Of a stretch of DNA of 47,231 bases, positions 46,101-47,231 are shown piece by piece (positions within the stretch are counted from its first letter, which is position 1; the number at the start of each line of letters is the position of its first letter). A program made the position numbers and the translations under genes. The notes under the pieces are model-generated. The model did no database searches. It saw nothing but the letters and a program-made list of their open reading frames with translations, and had not been told where the DNA came from. This stretch comes from Planctomycetota bacterium. Its GTDB lineage: Bacteria; Planctomycetota; SZUA-567; H5-PLA8. The stretch lies in contig JAKLKQ010000055.1 of assembly GCA_023150555.1 (NCBI GenBank), positions 1 through 47,231 on the forward strand, written 5' to 3'.

Positions 46101-46316
46101 ACGATCAAGGTGAACTTCGCGCGCGGCACGATCTCGGTCGCGCTGAAGAACGGCAGCTTTGCCCGCCAATGGGACGAACACGGCTTGGCCAACGACGACG
46201 TCTTCGGCGCGCCGGTCAGCGTGCCGGCCAGCGTGACGCTGGACGGCCAGACGTACTCGACGAACGCGGGCCTGATCTACGACGCCCGCCTGGACAGGAG
46301 CGGCCGCGCGCGGTAG
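43146..46316 (+). CDS. Secreted subtilisin-like (S8) protease with Ig-like, three PPC and PKD domains
   Basis: A 1056-residue exported protease. A signal peptide covers about residues 1-26 (GLAVAAFAFGALAANA). The S8 catalytic triad is Asp80 (VLDTG), His117 (GHGTNV) and Ser308 (GTSQATP), with Asn in AAGNDFF as the oxyanion residue. Then come an Ig-like domain (about 390-475), three PPC (bacterial pre-peptidase C-terminal) domains at about 480-587, 598-705 and 714-820, a PKD domain (about 829-917) with WDFGDGS, and a beta-rich C-terminal domain (about 920-1056) that I do not recognise. Proline-rich linkers separate the PPC units. It probably degrades extracellular protein. It is divergent from the M42 gene and closed by a terminator at 46349. 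Confidence 0.93.
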   Translation: MNRTTNNAVAGLAVAAFAFGALAANANDIPEFIKPVPKPIQFEGTQVGARLVQATALVRAAEARTTYQVDGAGLAAAVLDTGLRTTHVDFAGRVIAQRNFTSDNGGNANNANDGDGHGTNVCGVIMAHGNHTGIASGANIVPVKVLDNNGSGSFAGIESGLDWVIANRVALNITVVNLSLGDSSNGTTVGSSSFRTKIQQLRSARVAVVIAAGNDFFENNSQQGMSFPGIIPECVSVGCVYDANVGAINYGGGLNAFSTGPGRITPFSQRLHPNVSSTNRTDIFAPGAPMTSSGIGSDTGSSTMEGTSQATPCAAGVILLLQQHVLRETGQLPTVDQLETWLRSGSVNINDGDDEDDSVVNTGLNFPRIDALAALQATGIAPPGNPPPSGPTITQQPQPVTVTEGQAASFTVAASGSGSLSYQWQRNNANIAGATSSTFNIAATVLSDNGAQFRCMVTDSNGTATSNNALLTVNASGGGGAVQLTSGVSVNGSVAQGAFKHFFINVPSGATKLVVQTTNASADVDLYVRKGAEPTTSTYDFRPYLSSGNETVTVDGTTNPSLSAGVWYCSVHGYAAGSFTITATVTQPAPPPPPPPPSGAIELTSGVAVNGSVTQGAFKHYFINVPSGATQLVVKTTNASGDVDLYVRKGSEPTLSTWDFRPYSNSGNETVTVSSSTNPALGSGAWYCSVHGYAAGSFTITATVTLNVPPPPPSGAVELTSGVPANGSVARSAFKHFFINVPAGATRLVVKTTNASADVDLYVRRGAQPTTSAWDFRPYTYSGNETVTVTGSTNPPIGSGVWYCSVYGYAAGSFTITATVTMPALGSSNEAPSIQSLPTASPNPAAPGQTVAFAASAADPDGDAVTFAWDFGDGSGASGATTSHAYAAAGSYQVQVTATDGELSSSEKITVVVQNAGEGGGALFVDAAQLKLNFAKDGKDQAKLLAFADLPFDTDPSGVAGLLNIGGVSQAFVLDSRGRGFLPGGTIKVNFARGTISVALKNGSFARQWDEHGLANDDVFGAPVSVPASVTLDGQTYSTNAGLIYDARLDRSGRAR
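44587..45608 (+). repeat. Three in-frame PPC-coding repeats inside the subtilase gene
   Basis: The three PPC-coding segments start near 44587, 44941 and 45289, about 350 bp apart, and remain similar at DNA level (for example the codons for AFKHFFINVP). This suggests fairly recent internal duplication or ongoing homogenisation. Confidence 0.75.
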
Positions 46317-46348
46317 CCCTCTGCACCCCACCGCAACGGCCGTACAAG

Positions 46349-46383
46349 GTCCCCCGGGTCTCGCCACCCCCCGGGGGACTTTC
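46349..46383 (+). terminator. Terminator of the subtilase gene
   Basis: GTCCCCCGGG (46349-46358) pairs with CCCGGGGGAC (46370-46379), a 10-bp stem with an 11-nt loop, followed by TTT. It lies 33 nt after the stop codon. Confidence 0.75.
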
Positions 46384-46388
46384 CATTT

Positions 46389-46459
46389 CGCACTGCGGAT
46401 TCGGGTTGTGGATTACTCACGCAAAGAACGGCGCTTCCCGTCTCCGGTTTCCGGCTCAC
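46389..46459. repeat. Two heptad repeat islands
   Basis: The first island (46389-46416) reads CGCACTG, CGGATTC, GGGTTGT and GGATTAC. The second (46432-46459) reads CGCTTCC, CGTCTCC, GGTTTCC and GGCTCAC. Both keep a strict 7-bp step. Confidence 0.6.
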
Positions 46460-46483
46460 AACGAAAAACGCGCTGCTCGCGTG

Positions 46484-46504
46484 GCGCGGGTTGCCAACCC
46501 GCGC
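46484..46504. repeat. Perfect 9-bp palindrome
   Basis: GCGCGGGTT and AACCCGCGC flank a 3-nt loop. There is no T-run, so it is more likely a dispersed palindromic element than a terminator. Confidence 0.55.
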
Positions 46505-46591
46505 ATCTGTGGCGGAGAACGGATCTCATCCTGTAGGCTTCCAAGGCCGTGCCGCGAGCGTGAAGATGCCCGCGAAGCACGCGGCTGTTTG

Positions 46592-46634
46592 CCTCTCCCC
46601 GCCGCGGGAGAGGCCGACACGCGCGCAGCGCGTG
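46592..46634. repeat. REP-like double hairpin
   Basis: CCTCTCCC (46592-46599) pairs with GGGAGAGG (46606-46613). Four bases later CACGCGC (46618-46624) pairs with GCGCGTG (46628-46634). Paired GC hairpins of this kind are typical of extragenic palindromic repeats in many bacteria. No RAYT transposase gene is visible nearby. Confidence 0.55.
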
Positions 46635-47014
46635 CGAGAGAGAGGGCCGGAAAGCGAAGGACGAGCGTAAAATCTTCCCCGATTTGCGAAAATTCGCCGA
46701 AAAGTCCGAAAGGAATTTCGCCCGCCCGGCCTCGGGTGTTACACTTTTACATGGGGGTTTTGAATCGGAATTATCGCAAAATTCGAGACCGCATGTCCGC
46801 TAACCTATACTAACATAAAAGACTAGTAGCATCTCTCTTGCACCTTCGTGCGGCTTATCAAAAGCAAAAATGAAATTTTCTTTTCCTTGGCCTAAAAGGA
46901 CTTGCGCGCACGGCCCACGGATTTTCAAAAACCCGATTCGTTTATATATATGAGAAGCAACGAAAAAGTTCGGACCGGCCTGGAACGGCGGCCAGAGAAA
47001 AATGTATCTGTATT

Positions 47015-47042
47015 TGATTGCGGATTTCGGAATGCGGGTTGA
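47015..47042. repeat. Heptad repeat island (four units)
   Basis: The units are TGATTGC, GGATTTC, GGAATGC and GGGTTGA, at a strict 7-bp step and close to the words at 16203 and 24253. Confidence 0.65.
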
Positions 47043-47100
47043 AAGAAAAGGCTGAGGTAAGAGCAAACGGGCAGGGAACGATCGAGGGACCGGCGCAAGA

Positions 47101-47170
47101 CGTAACCGGAGACTGGAAAACAGGAAACCGGAAACGCCGTCCCTGACTCCTCGCCCCTGACTCCTGAAAT
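47101..47170. repeat. Heptad repeat array (ten units)
   Basis: Ten consecutive 7-mers fill 70 bp. The first five are of GGAAAC type (for example GGAAAAC, AGGAAAC, CGGAAAC). The later ones are of CTGACTC type, with CTGACTC appearing twice, 14 bp apart. Confidence 0.7.
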
Positions 47171-47231
47171 TACGCGGCAGGAGGAGATCGCAGGAACCGT
47201 CGCGGCCGTTGCGCGCCGGGGCATCGCCCGA

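Larger units (their letters stand above)
46317..47231. other. Repeat-rich, partly AT-rich non-coding region at the right edge
   Basis: This stretch of over 900 bp has no supportable gene. It holds the subtilase terminator, heptad arrays (46389-46459, 47015-47042, 47101-47170), a perfect 9-bp palindrome (GCGCGGGTT/AACCCGCGC, 46484-46504), two REP-like hairpins (46592-46634) and an AT-rich block (46740-46990) much poorer in GC than its surroundings. The short frames on the minus strand have no recognisable content. Confidence 0.6.

Noticed and set aside
46800..47224. Two minus-strand open frames at the right edge
   Set aside because: They cross heptad repeats and AT-rich DNA, lack ribosome binding sites and show no protein-like pattern.

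Overview
The window is a GC-rich, gene-dense bacterial chromosome segment with 27 protein-coding genes that I can support. I see no rRNA, tRNA, CRISPR array, insertion sequence or phage gene. Several features point to Planctomycetota or a close relative: two receptor-like Ser/Thr kinases with zinc-ribbon, PA14 and NPCBM modules, a free-standing SWIB-domain protein, a split complex I operon with enlarged subunits, a large secreted subtilase carrying PPC and PKD domains, and dispersed heptameric repeats between genes. This placement is inferred from gene content; no database search was possible.

Layout. 1-375 is non-coding and holds a long, nearly perfect palindrome. 376-2219 is a divergent pair: an AraC-type regulator with a histone-like lysine tail, and a DJ-1/PfpI protein. 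2443-15653 is a run of seven co-directional genes with 10-50 nt gaps: kinase 1, a kinase-less paralogue of its outer half, a CYTH protein, a site-2-type membrane protease, kinase 2, ScpA with an acidic tail, and a PduO-type cobalamin adenosyltransferase. 15654-16385 is non-coding but rich in inverted repeats and heptads. A SurA-like double-rotamase protein (minus strand) and DsbD (plus strand) are divergent. topA follows its own leader. A minus-strand group (DUF1444-type protein, degenerate amidohydrolase-like protein, ligA, D-2-hydroxyacid dehydrogenase) occupies 24276-30244.

From 30539 the plus strand carries nuoJKLMN, the membrane arm of complex I without nuoA-I, followed by etfBA and a strong terminator. 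The minus strand then carries an M42 peptidase, serS and the SWIB gene. Between serS and the SWIB gene lies a striking array of palindromic half-sites (core CCTATGAAA and its complement) with a clean 110-bp period. The window ends with a modular subtilase and about 900 bp of repeat-rich, partly AT-rich non-coding DNA.

How the genes may work together. Kinase 1 and its neighbour both appear to place carbohydrate-binding-type modules outside the membrane and a kinase or zinc ribbon inside. The adjacent S2P-type protease and second kinase make an envelope-sensing cassette plausible (inference). NuoJKLMN forms the proton-pumping arm of complex I, and EtfAB may feed electrons into the same quinone pool. 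The least-explained signals are the 110-bp palindrome array (39914-40166), the heptad islands, the extra C-terminal domain on NuoM, and the kinase/kinase-less paralogue pair.
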